Assembly (NCBI GenBank): GCA_003013855.2
Contig: PVNU02001430.1
Location: 124,001 to 188,000 of the forward strand
From: Liriodendron chinense
Taxonomy: Eukaryota; Streptophyta; Magnoliopsida; Magnoliales; Magnoliaceae
Direction of reading: 5' to 3'
Length of the DNA: 64,000 nucleotides
Below, one piece after another: positions 33,927 through 46,444 of the stretch. Positions within the stretch are counted from its first letter, which is position 1, and each line of letters starts with the position of its first letter. The notes under the pieces are model-generated. The model had not been told where the DNA came from and made no database searches. It saw only the letters and a list, made by a program, of their open reading frames with translations. Both the position numbers and the translations under genes were made by a program.

Positions 33927-35089
33927 CACCCCCCAACCAGCATTTTGCTAGTCCCGAGCAAAACATGCGTGAAACAAGTTTCATTCTCCAAAACCTAACT
34001 CTCCTCTAGAAACTATTCTTCTATACATTCCAAGACACATAAGCGTAAAAATCAGAGAAATTAGGTGATACAAGTTGAAACCTTAAACTCTCAGAACATA
34101 ATAAGTGTTTATATGAAATTCCCGCTGATTGATTGATAAATAGAAGAACTTGAACAAATTCAACCTAGTGTGCATAGTGAAGGTTCATCTCATGAGTTTC
34201 CGGGATTATCTTCTTCATGAATCAACTAAACTATAGATCTCAAGGTGCATAGAACAACAACAAGCCTATGACAGGAATTTGTCTTACCGTCCTTCCGACG
34301 ACTTTCACACTACGTCCAATTTCCGGCTTTGGTTACGAGTAGACCATCCCCCGGTTGGTAGTAGGTAGCCCTAATCGGAATTTTTCACCATTTTTCCATC
34401 ATTCCCAATTTCATCGTTCCTTTCCTTTTTCTTTTACATTAGATAGGATTTTTAGAAATCCATATCTTTCGTTATTTTCCCATGGACAAGGATGGACAAA
34501 GTACCACGGCTTGGTTTCTTAACATCTCAAATCAGAGTCTAGCTAATCCACAAACACATAATCCTTTCAAATCATGAAAATCATGTAATGTGAGCTAGGT
34601 GTAAACGGTGTTCAAATTTTCTATCAGTCATAAAAATAGGTGAATTCACATATAAAACCATTATATTAAGAGAAATTCAAAGCTTGCAACATTCCTCACT
34701 TCGTATCTCCTTTTCTTATACTTATTTCGTCTCGAATGCATAGAATCAAGGTTTTCCAAAAGAGTTTTGAATTTTAGAAAAATCGAAAAATTTCTACATC
34801 ATTGCTCGAAATGTCACAAAAGCTAGCAGATTCATCTAAGGAATCTCTCTCACCCCCCAACCAAAACTTTACATTGTCCTTAATGTAAGAATGTATATAA
34901 TGAATGCAACACATGAGAGCAATGCCAAATCAAAAAGAGAGTGAGAAAGAGAGATATCACCTGAAGCATATATTTCATGGCAAGATTAGCTTTTGGAGAT
35001 GGATTACTTCACAACTAAATCAACTGATCAAAACAAATCCTAATGGGATATCATTCTAGAAAAACTATTTAAAATCATCCTCCGTCAGA
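33927..35089 (-). other. PPT and conserved 3' module of element D
   Basis: PPT (minus GGTTGGGGGGTG) at 33927-33938. The rest follows B, C and G up to the point where the coding region ends. The junction text ccgtcagactaggaca at about 35083 corresponds to ccatcagactaggaga downstream of the G integrase (51719), showing that only the enzyme genes are missing. Confidence 0.75.
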
Positions 35090-35484
35090 CTAGGACATTA
35101 ATCCCAACAACTCATCCAAAAGCATAAAGTTAAGCAGAATCATTAGATGGATCAAAAGGTTTCGCAGTAACGTCATCCAATATCCTGCTTTACAATATAC
35201 ATGTGTGTAGATAAACCACTGAGAATCCCAAAAATGAATATCAGCAGGTTCCTTAGTGTGTGCACCACATGTATAAGGGGAGACAACGTCATATTTATCA
35301 GAAAAAATATGTCTCCATTCAGATTTTCCTAGGCATTGGTATTGCAAATATGGATTATCCCAGGGTTGGTGGAGTTTGGTATGCATGATCCACAAAGGTG
35401 TGGAGATAGGAATTGATTTCTCAGCAAAACAAGGTGTTGTTTCCACATCCTTCTCTCGGCTAACGTCATATGCCGATACCGACT
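35090..35484 (-). pseudogene. Element D C-terminal module replacing RT-integrase
   Basis: Minus-strand frame of about 130 residues, after a one-base frame change from the linker at about 35487. It reads through ESVSAYDVSREKDVETT and PLWIMHTKLHQPW to HVYCKAGYWMTLLRNLL and stops at 35090. It aligns with the last third of the 539-residue ORF in B, sharing THVY-x2-AG-x-WM-x-L-x-RNLL and an aligned MVSV/SVSA segment upstream. No enzyme motif is present. I do not know its function. A Cys-His pattern (PYTCGAHTKE) is present but not enough to call a domain. Confidence 0.7.
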
Positions 35485-36393
35485 CTAAAATGTGACCATT
35501 TCCCTTATCATATCATCATTCTTATCAAGGGAGTAAGTCACATCGTCGTCTAAGTGACTGGAGTAAAAAGGTGAGAGGGATTCATCTTCCACAATAGAAT
35601 TGATCATGTTTATTTCGTGGACCTCCTCATCTTCATCCTCTTGTTGGTTGTCAATATTGAAAGCATTCAACTCAATCATCATATTGCCAAAAGACATTTG
35701 TATGACCCCACTCCTACAATTGATGATAGCATTTGATGTAGCTAGGAATGGACGGCCAAGTATGACAGGAATTTGAGGGCCAATATTAACCATGGGTCGC
35801 GTGTCCAAGACAATAAAGTCCACCGGGTAGTAGACCTTGTCAACTTGGACAAGGACGTCCTCAATCACACCTCTCGAAAAACTAATCGATCGGTCAGCAA
35901 GTTGTAATGTGGTTTTGGTGGGTTTTAATTCATCTAAACCCAATTGTTCGTAGACCGAAAAGGGGATTAAGTTCACACTTGCCCCTAGATTGAGTAAGGC
36001 ATGTTTCACCCGGTAATCTCCAATTACGCATGATATTGTCGGACAACCGGGATCTTTGTATTTCTTGGGCATCTCGTGGTTAATAATGGCACTTACATTC
36101 TCTGTGAAAAATGCCTTCTTTTGCACATGTATTTTTCTTTTAACCGTGCAAAGTCTTTTAAAAATTTAGCATATGACGGTATTTGTTTAATGGCATCCAA
36201 CAATGGGATGTTGATTTTGACTTGCTTGAAAACCTCCAAAATTCCTGATATTTATCTTGAGGTTTGGCTGAAATCAAGCGTTGGGGGAATGGAGCGACGG
36301 GCCTATATTCTTTCAATGGCTCTTTTTCATTCATGGCGGTGCTAGGTCCATCATCCTCTTTGGAAGATACCGGATCATTAGGCGTTGAAACCT
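35485..36393 (-). pseudogene. Element D protease region with altered active site, and linker
   Basis: The frame 35485-36126 carries the Athila protease region: HALLNLGASVNLIPFSVYEQ, then VILGRPFLATSNAIINCRSG. C and G have DLGAS where this has NLGAS, so the catalytic Asp is replaced by Asn. The acidic linker that follows (DEDEEVHEINMINSIVEDE, then DDMIREM) is the normal protease-RT linker up to its end. A frame change near 36126-36160 separates it from the preceding PFPQRLISAKPQ segment. Confidence 0.85.
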
Positions 36394-37025
36394 TCACCGG
36401 ATCAGATTTTTCAATAATTTTACCACTCTAAGGGTGGTGATGGCCTTAGCATGTTCCATGTGTTGGTTAGAAGAACTAGGCACCGTTATTTCGCATTGTG
36501 GTTTTGGATTTGGTATGGGTTGGGCTGGAAGAATCCCTTTCCTTGCGTTTAAGCGAGCCTTGATTTCCTCCACCAAAATTTTAAGCTCAAGCATTATCGT
36601 ATGGTTGGATTGATTTATTTGAGCTTGACCTTCCATGAATGCTTTCAAAGTATCCTCTATAGGCATTTGAGGTGGGGCCATAGGAATTTGCATTGTGGGC
36701 CCCCTTTGAGGATTATTTTGATTAGTCGTGTTTCCATTCGCCCAATTGAAGTTAGGGTTGTTTCTCCAACTAGAATTGTTCGTGTTTGAATTTGGAGTAC
36801 TAAAAGGTCGTTGATAACTATTCAAAGCATTCGATTGTTCAAATAAAAGTTCTCGAAACGTATAGATTGTTGGACAATCCGGCGTTTGATGCACATTGGA
36901 AGCACAAATACCACAAATAGTTTCAACAGCCCCCCTTTGTTGGGTTGTGTCCACTTTCTTTACTTCCATCTCCTCGACCTTTCGTGCGAGTTTAGCCACT
37001 CTAGAACCTAGATCATCTTGCTCAT
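36394..37025 (-). pseudogene. Element D gag C-terminal half with zinc-knuckle-like motif
   Basis: Frame 36394-36999 contains ETICGICASNVHQTPDCPTI, a Cys/His cluster corresponding to ETVCGICVRNQHATQDCPTI in G. An Asn-rich stretch (NSNTNNSSWRNNPNFNWANG) follows, then a helical linker. It is out of frame with the upstream gag by a small indel around 37020, and with the protease segment downstream. Confidence 0.85.
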
Positions 37026-37928
37026 TTAAAACATAAATTTCTCCCTTTCCTTGGCTTGGGGTTGTTTTGAACTTGTTGGCTTATATGTATCCCATACTTG
37101 TGTGTTTTCAGCCAACATGTCAAAATAATCCCAAGCTTCCTCCGTTTCCTTGTTCATGAACTCCCCATTGCACATCATCTCCACAAATTTGCGCATGGTT
37201 AAGTTTAATCCATCGTAGAAGAAACTAATCAACCTCCACCATTCATAGCCATGATGTGGGCATGCGTTTAATAGCTCATTATACCTTTCCCAACATTGGA
37301 AAAAGGCTTCTTCTTCTTTTTGGGCAAAGTTCATTATGGCCCTTCTTAGTGCATTGGTTCGATGAGTAGGGAAGAATTTTTTAAGAAACTCCCTAGTCAT
37401 CTCAGCCCATGTCCCAATAGACCTCGGCCTTAAGGAATGTAGCCATGATTTGGCCTTCTCTTTCAAGGAAAAAGGGAATAATTTGAGTTTTATTGTATCC
37501 TTGGTCACATTGTCATAGTTTATTGTGGCAATAACCTCTTCAAATTCCTTAATATGTAGATACGCGCTCTCAGAGTCGAGTCCATGGAATCTAGGAAGAA
37601 GTTGGATCAACCCCGGTTTAAAATCAATATTTCCCACATTGTGAGGGAAAATTATGCAAGAGGGAGTACTCGTCCTAGCTGGTTGTAAATAATCACGTAA
37701 AGTTCTAAGTTGAGGTACACCCCCCACTTCATTCTCATCCAATTCAGTAAGGTTTGGGGCTTGATTTTGATGTTGATTAGCCCCTTGATTCGGTTGATTT
37801 TCAGTCATCTCTCTAGTGATTTCAGGAAAATTTTGACGTTTTTTAGCACGAGGCTCTCTATCAATCCCTTCAACAATTACTCCGTCACGATTGAGTCGGT
37901 TATTAGAATCCCGAGCCCAATGTGGCAT
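37026..37928 (-). pseudogene. Element D gag, N-terminal half
   Basis: It begins MPHWARDSNNRL (ATG at 37928), the same start as in C and G. It reads LRTLRDYLQPARTSTPSCII, KLKLFPFSLKEKAKSWLHSL, REFLKKFFPTHRTNALRRAI and NACPHHGYEWW, the Athila retrotransposon gag domain. Open over about 300 codons; ends by frameshift near 37026. Gag packages element RNA into virus-like particles. Confidence 0.9.
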
Positions 37929-38533
37929 GCAAAACCTAAAAGAATAAAACAAAAAGGAAAAAGAATTCTTCCTTCCTTCCTTTACTCCTCTCTAAGACTT
38001 AAGCACAAGGTGTCTTGCAATGGTTGAGCCAGAAGCAAGGATAGAGACCAATTTCTCCTGGTCAATAGGGGTTCAGAGAACTCCCCACCCACTCTTTGAG
38101 TCTTTTGAGAAAAAAGTGTAGAAGAAGAAGAAAGAGGAATAGGTTTGAGAAGAGAAATCTCTGAGCACAAGGTGATCCAAGACGGCAGAGTCGACCAATA
38201 GGAATCAAGGTGGCACAAGGCCAACCTATCAGAGATCCAAAAGGAGTCTCCACCCACTCTACAAGAGATGAATATGGTAGGAATGAGTAGGAGAATAAGA
38301 AGAGTAAGGTTAGAATGATAAAACCTGATTTGTGACTTAAAATGCCCACTTCTTCTTCAACTTCCTAAAAATCCCTGAATTAGACCTATGTTAGAATCCT
38401 GCAAAAATCAAAACAAAGTAAGTTAGTATTTAGAAGAAAACCTACCCTAGAAAGCAAAACAAATCCTAAACCTATCTTAACACAATCTTAACTAAAAGTT
38501 ATTTCAGAAAATTCTAAAAATACCGCATAGAAG
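37929..38533 (-). other. Untranslated leader of element D
   Basis: Between PBS and gag. Collinear with the leaders of C and G (shared ggagactccttttggatctc and gggagttctctgaacccc on the minus strand). It probably holds RNA packaging signals; no gene seen. Confidence 0.6.
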
Positions 38534-38551
38534 TCCTCGGCAACGGCGCAA
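38534..38551 (-). other. Primer-binding site of element D (two mismatches)
   Basis: It corresponds to the tRNA-Asp-type site but reads TTGCGCCGTTGCCGAGGA on the minus strand. One of the two mismatches is in the second base. Confidence 0.75.
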
Positions 38552-38557
38552 AAAACT

Positions 38558-40172
38558 TGTTCACTCCCCAAGTGTAGGGTTGTGAAGTAGTAATAATTTG
38601 GAAAGACCGAATATCATTCCCACAGAGATTTATGAATGCGTATTCTTAGAATTTATCTAAAATAACTAATAATTAAGATCATATTAAGAACTAAAGCTAG
38701 AAAATAATGATTTGGGTTTAAACAGTGAATGTGTAAGGTAATATCAATCTAAAAAGGCACTAGAGCGCCAAGGATCCACTTTTGATAAGTTTCAATGCAT
38801 CAACACAACTAGGTCTCTCATAACTCAATCGGAATCGAATTCATATCTCTATCCGATTGGAATATAGAGCGTTTCAATCAACAACTATCCAAAACAATTG
38901 TTTATTCATTGAGTTGATTCCCATAACCATGCTCAGGCCTTGGGCACACTCAATTGTGTAGGCCAAGCCTCTTTTCAATCTAGTTAAAACTCACAACCAT
39001 AGCCTTCATCAAATCCTGTCACTAGACTTGATTACAACTAATGATTAGAACTCTAATTAAATCAAAATCAATCGGCAAACAACTATTTCAGATTACTACA
39101 AAAGATAAGAACTTTAGTTGAATGAGTTCCCACATGAAAATCAGGCCATTGCATACAAGGCAATCAAAGAATCTACCATGCCTAGAGTCGATGATAGATC
39201 AATGAACTACACAAGCATAAACAATGCTTTGAAGCTAAATTACTAAGTTAGGATCACTAAGAATCACATGAGCCCCGAGTCATCAAGAGATCAAAGTAAA
39301 AACCCAACTAGTACTTGATTCAAACTCACGTTAACTAAAATTCATCAATTAAATCATAAAAGGGAAACCTAGGTTGCATCAATCCATCAAAAACGAATCA
39401 AAAGCTTCACCTCTTAGCCCTAGCTAAGAGGTTTTAGTTCATCTCTAACATCCTTGAACTAAAAAGCCTCAAAAACATAAAAAACTACTAAAAGAGGAAG
39501 AAAACTAGAAACTCGAAGTAGAATCCGTCTCCTAAGCAATCCCCACGTCCTAGCATGCATGGTATGAAGAGAAGAAGTCCTTTTATAGCTTGGAGGCGTC
39601 CATTGCGTAAGAAACTTCCAGATTTCGCGTAAGCATACGCACTTGCGCAGAGAATTTCGACGCCCCAAAATAGAAACTGCCGTTTTTGCATGGCCGACCG
39701 GTCGCACGACCGGTCGGACTGGCCTGGCCGACCAGTCATGATCGGTCGGACCTATTAGTCCCATCAGTCCAGCGAGCTCTAGAACCCCTCAGACTTAATG
39801 GCTGACCGGTCTTTCCTCCAGCAACTTCCAATGATATGGCCGACCGGTCTTGACCGGTCTGGCTCCTTTAGCCGACCGGTTGCACGACCGGTCTAGGCCC
39901 TTTTTCTCTTCATTTCTTTCTTTGTTTCTTCTTTTCTCTTCTCTCCTTGGTTTGTCTTTCTTCGATCCTCCTTCAACCTTCATCCAATGGCTCTAACTAG
40001 CCTCTTTTGGTCTTCAATGCTTGTAAGGAGCTCTATTTAGCCTTGAATCAGTGAAATCTCCATCTTGTTCCTACAATCACAAATCATGCATTAGAGTAGT
40101 CCTTTAAACATGTAAACCGTGCATAATGAGTGATGAATTTGGGTTAGAATATGCACAATTAAGAGTTCAACA
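38558..40172 (-). repeat. 5' LTR of element D
   Basis: 1615 bp, paired with 32314-33926. Few differences are visible. The GACCGGTC array lies at about 39696-39895. Confidence 0.95.
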
Positions 40173-40398
40173 CCTACACCCCCTAACCAAATCTTACATT
40201 GTCCTCAATGTAAAAGATGTGCAATAAGCAAAACATGAGAGCAATTCCAAAATAAAAGGGAGTGAGGAATGGTAGTACCCGAGAGAGTGAAAAGTGGAAT
40301 TCTTCCTCGTTCTAACAAACCTATGAAAAATAAACAGAAGCAACCAAATCCTAATCCTAACTACTCTATACCTCCATCAGACAAGGAGATCAATCATC

Positions 40399-42018
40399 CT
40401 AATACATAGGATCAGTCAGAGGTATGGACATACCTTCTGAAGGAAACTTCTCAAAGAATGTCTTTAATCGCTGACCATTTGCCTTAAAGATGTTGCCGTT
40501 CCTTGGATTTAATAACTCGACGGTCCCGTATTGGTAGACAGTTTGCACAATGTAGGGACCGATCCATCGAGATCTCAATTTTTCCAGAAATAAATATAGG
40601 CGAGAATTATACAGAAGGACTTTTTGATTGATCGTGAATGTCTTACGAAGAATGTTCTTATCATGGAATATCTTCGTCTTGTCCTTGTAAATTCTCGCAT
40701 TCTCATATGCTTCATTCCGGAGTTCTACAAGTTCATTCAATTGTAGTTTGCGCAACGAGCTTGCCTTGTTAGAATCAAAATTCATCTTCTTAATTGCCCA
40801 ATATGCCCTATGTTCCAACTCCACAGGCAAGTGACAAGCCTTCCCATAGACAAGTCTATAGGGAGACATTCCAATAGGGGTCTTAAAAGCAGTACGGTAG
40901 GCCCAAAGCGCATCGGTAAGCCGAAGCGACCAATCCTTGCGATCGGGGTTCACCGTTTTCTCTAAAATGTGTTTAATCTTTCTATTGGATATCTCAGCTT
41001 GTCCACTAGTTTGTGGGTGATAGGGAGTGCTCACTTTGTGTGTTACGCCATATTTCTTCATTAAAGTTTCAAAAGGGCGATTACAAAAGTGAGACCCTCC
41101 ATCACTTATGATGACTCGAGGTGTTCCAAACCGGGAAAGAATATTCTCTTTTAAAAAGCGAATGACCATTTTATGGTCATTATTCCGGCAAGGGATGGCC
41201 TCGACCTATTTGGATACATAGTCAACAGCAAGCAAGATGTATGCGTTTCCAAAAGAAGATGGGAATGGACCCATGAAATCGATGCCCCAACAATAAAAAA
41301 TTTCGATTATCAAGATGGGATTGAGGGGCATCATATTTCTACGGGAGATTCCTCCCAATTTCTGACAAGGTTCACATGTTTTGCAAAACTCATGTGTGTC
41401 TTTGAACATAGTTAGCCAATAAAACCCACATTGCAGAATTTTTGCTATGGTCTTTTTAGCCGAAAAGTGGCCACCAAATGCCTGAGAATGACAGAAGGAG
41501 ATGATACTTTGTTGTTCATCATCTGGGACACATCTCCTTATGATTTGATCGGGACAATACTTGAATAAGTATGGGTCGTCCCATAGGAATTTTCGCACCT
41601 CAGTGAAGAATTTATCCTTATCTTGCTTTTCCCAATGTGTAGGAATTGTACCTGTAGCAAGATAGTTAGCAATGTCCGCATACCATGGCAATTGGGAAAC
41701 AGCAAAAAGTTGTTAATCAGGGAACATGTCATTGATCGCTGTCATTTCAGGGGAATCGGTGAGGACAAGTCGAGAGAGATGGTCAGCCACGACATTTCAT
41801 ACTCCTTTCTTATCACGTATCTCTATGTCAAATTCCTGGAGTAGAATGATCCATCTTAACAACCGTGGTTTAGCTTCCTTCTTAGAGAGAAGGTACTCAA
41901 GCGTAGCATGGTCAGTGAATATGATGATCTTGGATCCAATCAAGTAGGACCTAAACTTGTCCAAGGCAAAAACTATGGCTAAAAGTTCTTTTTCCGTAGT
42001 AGTGTAGTTTGCTTGGGC
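40399..42018 (-). pseudogene. Element C RNase H end and integrase
   Basis: Minus strand. After a TAG at 42016-42018 it continues through a connection domain, then the zinc domain HSQAFGGHFSAKKT and CKTCEPCQKLG, and the core with GIDFMGPFPSSFG, VIISDGGSHF and SGQAEISNRKIKHIL (D, D and E; 35 residues between the last two). It ends at 40399 after PYRLVYGKACHLPVELEHRA and a basic tail. A second TAG at 41203-41205 (normally Trp in KWVEAIP) splits the frame. Stops around 41700-41840 add to the damage. D lies downstream. Confidence 0.9.
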
Positions 42019-43839
42019 TTAGTTTAAGGTTCTGCTTGCGTAGTAGATGACACATGACTTCTTCTCTTTTCTTTGGCCTAGCACGGCCCCAATAGCATAG
42101 TCACTTGCGTCGCACATAATTTCAAAAGGAAGGCTCCAATCAGGTGGTTGCATTATAGGAGCACATGTCAACATACCTTTAAGTGTGGTAAAGGCCTTTT
42201 GACATTCTTCATTCCACTCGAATGAGTTTTCCTTTTGAAGTAGGTTACATAAAGGATGAGAGAGTGAACTGAAGTCCTTTATGAACCTTCTATAAAATCC
42301 TGCGTGTCCTAAAAAGAACCGCACATCTCGTATGCTCTTGGGTGGTGGAAGGTTAGAGATAAGATTGATTTTCGATTTGTCCACCTCGATTCCATTTTGT
42401 GAAATGATGTGACCAAGTACAATTCCCTTTTGAACCATTAAGTGACACTTTTCCCAACTCAGCATAAAGTTCTTCTCTTCACATCTTTTCAGCACAGATT
42501 TTAAGTGCACAAGGCACTCATCAAAGCTACAACCAAATACTGAAAAATCATCCATGAAGACTTCGAGAATTGTCCCCACCACATCAGAAAAGATACTCAT
42601 CATACAACGCTGAAAGGTGGGAGGGGCATTACATAGTCCAAACGGCATCCGTCGATAGGTGAAAGTGCCGAATGGACATGTGAATGTAGTCTTTTCTTGG
42701 TCTTCAAGGGCGATCTCTATTTGGTTGTACCCTGAATAACCATCAAGGAAGCAAAAATGGGAATGACCCGCCAACCTTTCTAAAATTTGATCAACAAATG
42801 GTAGCGGGAAGTGGTCTTTCCTTGTGATAGTGTTTAGCTTCCTGTAGTCAATGCACATTCTCCAACCGGTAGTGACTCTAGTTGGTACAAGTTCATTATT
42901 AGCATTGGCTACGATGGTTATTCCGGATTTCTTAGGCGTCACTTGAGTTGGGCTCACCCATTGACTATCGAATATTGGGTAAATAATACCCACATCCAAT
43001 AGTTTCACTACTTTGGCCTTAACCACATCTTTCATGTTTGGATTGAGTCGTCTTTGTGGTTGCCTAGATGTCTTCGCATTCTCCTCAAGGTGTATGCGAT
43101 GAGTACAAATCAGTGAGTCTATGTCTTTGAGATCCGCAATCGACCACCCAATGGCACTCTTGTGCTCTAATAGAGTGGCGATTAGCCTACTCTCTTGTTC
43201 CTCATCCAAGTGGGAAGAAATCTCCACCGGATATGTCTCATCTCGACCTAAATAGACATATTTCAGCTCACTTGGTAATGATTTTTGGTCGAGTGTTGGT
43301 GCCTTGATATTGGATGGGAAGGCTTTGTTCTCGTTTACGGGCAAAGGCTCAAATAGGGCCCTCCATCTTTTGTTATCAAGCATCGGCATCGCATCTAAAA
43401 TGGCGTCCATCTCTCGTATTGTGTCATCATTTATCTCATGAGAGTGGGCCACACATGCCTCCAAAGGGTCGGAATATAATGACAAGGGGAAAGTTTCCTC
43501 CACGAATAATTCAATCAAGTTTATCTTGTGGATCTCCTCATCAACCTCCTGTGGTTGTTTGCATAAATCAAATATATTAAGCTCAAGAGTTATATTTCCA
43601 AAGGACATTTGTACAAGCCCGTTTCTACAATTGATAATTGCATTTGAAGTAGCTAGAAAAGGGCGGCCAAGTATAACAGGAATTTGAGCACTGGCACCTA
43701 TCACGGGATGTGTATCCAAGACAATAAAGTCTACTGGGTAGTAGAATTTATCAACTTGGACTAAGACATCCTCAATCACTCCTCTCGGTATACGAATGGA
43801 TCTATCAGCAAGTTGGAGTGTGGTTTTGGTGGGTTTCAA
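42019..43839 (-). pseudogene. Element C protease end, RT and RNase H
   Basis: 606 open codons. Protease C-terminal part (PVILGRPFLATSNAIINCRN), linker (HEINDDTIREMDAILDAM), then RT: GWRMCIDYRKLNTITRKDHF, CFLDGYSGYNQIEIA, RRMPFGLCNAPPTFQRCMMS, EVFMDDFSVFG (FMDD box) and IVLGHIISQNGIEVDKSKI, then the start of RNase H (EIMCDASDYAIGAVLGQR). This is the largest intact coding block of an Athila pol in the window. It is preceded by a stop at about 43857 inside the protease and followed by TAG at 42016. Confidence 0.93.
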
Positions 43840-44541
43840 TTCACCTAACCCAAGTTGTTAGTAAACCGAGTATGAAATGAGGTTCACACTTGCCCCCAAG
43901 TCGAGTAAGGCTTGTTTAATCCAGTAGTCACCTATGATGCATGAGATGGTTGGACTACCCGAATCCTTGTATTTTTGGGGCACCTCTTGTTTGATGATAG
44001 CGCTCAAATTCTCAGTCAAAAGTACTTTGTTATGAACATTGTGTTTCCTTTTGACCTTACACAATTCCTTTAGAAATTTGGCATATGATGGTATTTGTTT
44101 TATGGCATCCAACAATGGGATGTTGATCTTCACCTGCTTGAAAACCTCTAATATTTTCAAATTTTTGTCTAAAGGTTTGGGTGAAATCAACCTTTGGGGA
44201 AACGGGGCAACCGGCTTGTATTGCCTTTCCGGTTCTTTCTCTTGTGAAGTGTTGTTTAAGCTATCATCCCCTTTGGAATTTTTCGGATCCTTAGGCTTTG
44301 GGGCCTTCACCGGATTAGATTTGTCAATTACTTTCCCACTTCTCAAAGTGGTGATAGCTTGAACGTGCTCCGTATGTTGGGAGGATGAGCCTGCGTCTTG
44401 TATCTCAAATTGGGTTCTTGGGTTAGGAAGAGGTTGGGCAGGAAGTGTGCCTTTCTCCCTAACACTGAGGTGAGATTCAACTCTAGCCATTGAGGTTTTC
44501 AATTCATTTATGGGTTGAGTTGAATTTTGATTGAATTTCAA
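43840..44541 (-). pseudogene. Element C gag C-terminus and protease active site
   Basis: Frame 43858-44541 with PVAPFPQRLISPKPLDKNLK, then the protease start CIIGDYWIKQALLDLGASV (catalytic Asp kept: DLGAS). An in-frame stop follows SVY, where the related elements have Tyr-Glu-Gln. Confidence 0.9.
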
Positions 44542-45897
44542 TTGCTATTGCATGAACCCATCTATTTTCAGAGAATTAGTCTTGTTATACTCAGCTTGAA
44601 CCGATACAAATGCACCCAACATCTCTTCTAGCGTGACTTTTAGAGTAATGACTAGAGATGGACCTAGTATAGGTTGAGCTTGAGGGATATTGGTTGCCTT
44701 CGCAGTGGGTCCATTCCTCCAACTGAAGTTGGGATGGTTCTTCCAATTAGAATTAAACGTGTTTGAGTTTGGAGCACCAAATTGTCGTTGATAACTGTTT
44801 ATGGCATTTGATTGTTCTTGTAAGATGTCTTGGACTGCTGAAATTGTGGGACAATCTTGTGTTGCATGTTGATTTCCGGCTCAAATTCCACAAACAGTTT
44901 CAACGTCATTAGAGTTGATCGTCTCTCCTTTCCTTAATTCCATGGCCTCAACTTTTCTTGTGAGGCTGGCCACCCTTGCACTTATGCTATCCTCTTCCGA
45001 TAAGACATAAATTCCTCATTTTTCCTTTTGTTGGCTAGTCTTGGAATTTGCTGGTTTAGATGTATCCCAAGACTGTGCATTCTCAGCCACTTCCTCCAAA
45101 TAGTCCCATGCTTCATTGGCTTCCTTATTTATGAACTCCCTATTACACATCATCTCTACAAACTGGCGCATGGGTGAAGTCAGTCCGTCATAGAAAAAGC
45201 TTATAACCCGCCAAATTTCATAGCCATGATGTGGGCATGCATTTAACAAGTCCTTAAACCTCTCCCAACTTTGGAAGAAGGTTTCATCTTCCTTTTGGGC
45301 AAAGTTCATGATAAGGCGCCTCAACATGTTCGTTTTGTGAGTAGGGAAGAATTTTTTAATGAATTCCCTATGTATATCAGTCCATGCACCAATTAATCTT
45401 GGCCTAAATGCATGAAGCCAACCTTTAGCTTTATCTTTAAGGGTAAAAGGAAATAATTTAAGTCTTACCACATCGTCAGTAATATTCGCAAAGTGCATGG
45501 TGGTTATTACCTCATCAAACTCCTTAAGGTGTTGATAGGCACTTTCACTGTCTAATCCATGGAATTTTGGGAGGAGTTGGATTACTACCGATTTCAACTC
45601 TACATTCCTTACATTTTGTGAAAACATTATGCATGAGGGAGTGCTCGCTCTTGCTGGTTGCAAGTAATCATGTAAAATTCTTGGTCGGGGAACATTCTCA
45701 ACCACATTTTTTCCCATTTCGGTTTGGTTTTGGCCCAGATTTGGATTGGCCATTGGATTAGGTTGATTTACAGCTATATTTTCAGACAAAATTGGAGAAG
45801 TTAGATGTCTCGTAGCACGTGGTTCTCTGTCTATTCCTTCTACTATTTCCCCTTCACTTATGAGTCGATTATTGGAATCCCGAGCCCAATGTGGCAT
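44542..45897 (-). pseudogene. Element C gag
   Basis: Start MPHWARDSNNRLISEGEIVE (ATG at 45897). Gag domain: KLFPFTLKDKAKGWLHAF, REFIKKFFPTHKTNMLRRL, NACPHHGYEIW. The frame to 45016 is open. Downstream, 44545-45015 has the Cys/His cluster (ETVCGI then a stop, AGNQHATQDCPTI) and an Asn/Pro-rich region with at least one more stop. Confidence 0.88.
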
Positions 45898-46444
45898 GCA
45901 AATCCAAAAAATGTGACACAAAGAGAAAGAAGAATTCTTCCTTCCTTTCTTTACTCTTCTCTAAGACCGAAGCATAAGGTGTCTTGCAATGGCTAGGCCA
46001 GAAGCAAGGATAGAGACCGATTTCTCCTGGTCAATAGGGGTTCAAAGAACTCCCCACCCACTCTTTGAATCCTTTGAGAAAAGTGCAGAAAAAGAAGAAA
46101 GAGGAGTAGAGATGAGAAGAGAAATCTCTGAGCACAAGGTGATCCAAGACGACAGAGCCGACTAATAGGAATCCAGGTGGCACAAGGCCAACCTCTCAGA
46201 GATCCAAAAGGAGTCTCCACCCACTCTACAAGAGATGAATATGGTAAGAATGAATAGGAGAAGGAGAAGAGTAAGGTTTAGAAAGATAGAACCTGATTCG
46301 GGCACTTGAGATCCTTATGTCTTCTTCAACTTCCTAGAAATCCCTAAAAGGAAAACAAATCAAACAAAATAAACTACGTTAGAACTATTCCTAAAAATCC
46401 TAAATAGATTCTATTCTCAGAAATTTGTGAAAAAAACGTCAGAA
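45898..46444 (-). other. Untranslated leader of element C
   Basis: Lies between PBS and the gag ATG and is collinear with the leaders of D and G. No gene. Confidence 0.6.

Larger units (their letters stand above)
32314..40172 (-). mobile_element. Element D: non-autonomous Athila relative with gag-protease but no RT or integrase
   Basis: 7859 bp, TSD CCTAC (32309-32313 and 40173-40177). LTRs of 1613 and 1615 bp are highly similar. Gag and protease resemble those of C and G, but after the protease-RT linker the sequence switches to a short module shared with element B and then directly to the 3' non-coding module. RT, RNase H and integrase are absent. It would need enzymes from an autonomous Athila partner. 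Confidence 0.92.
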
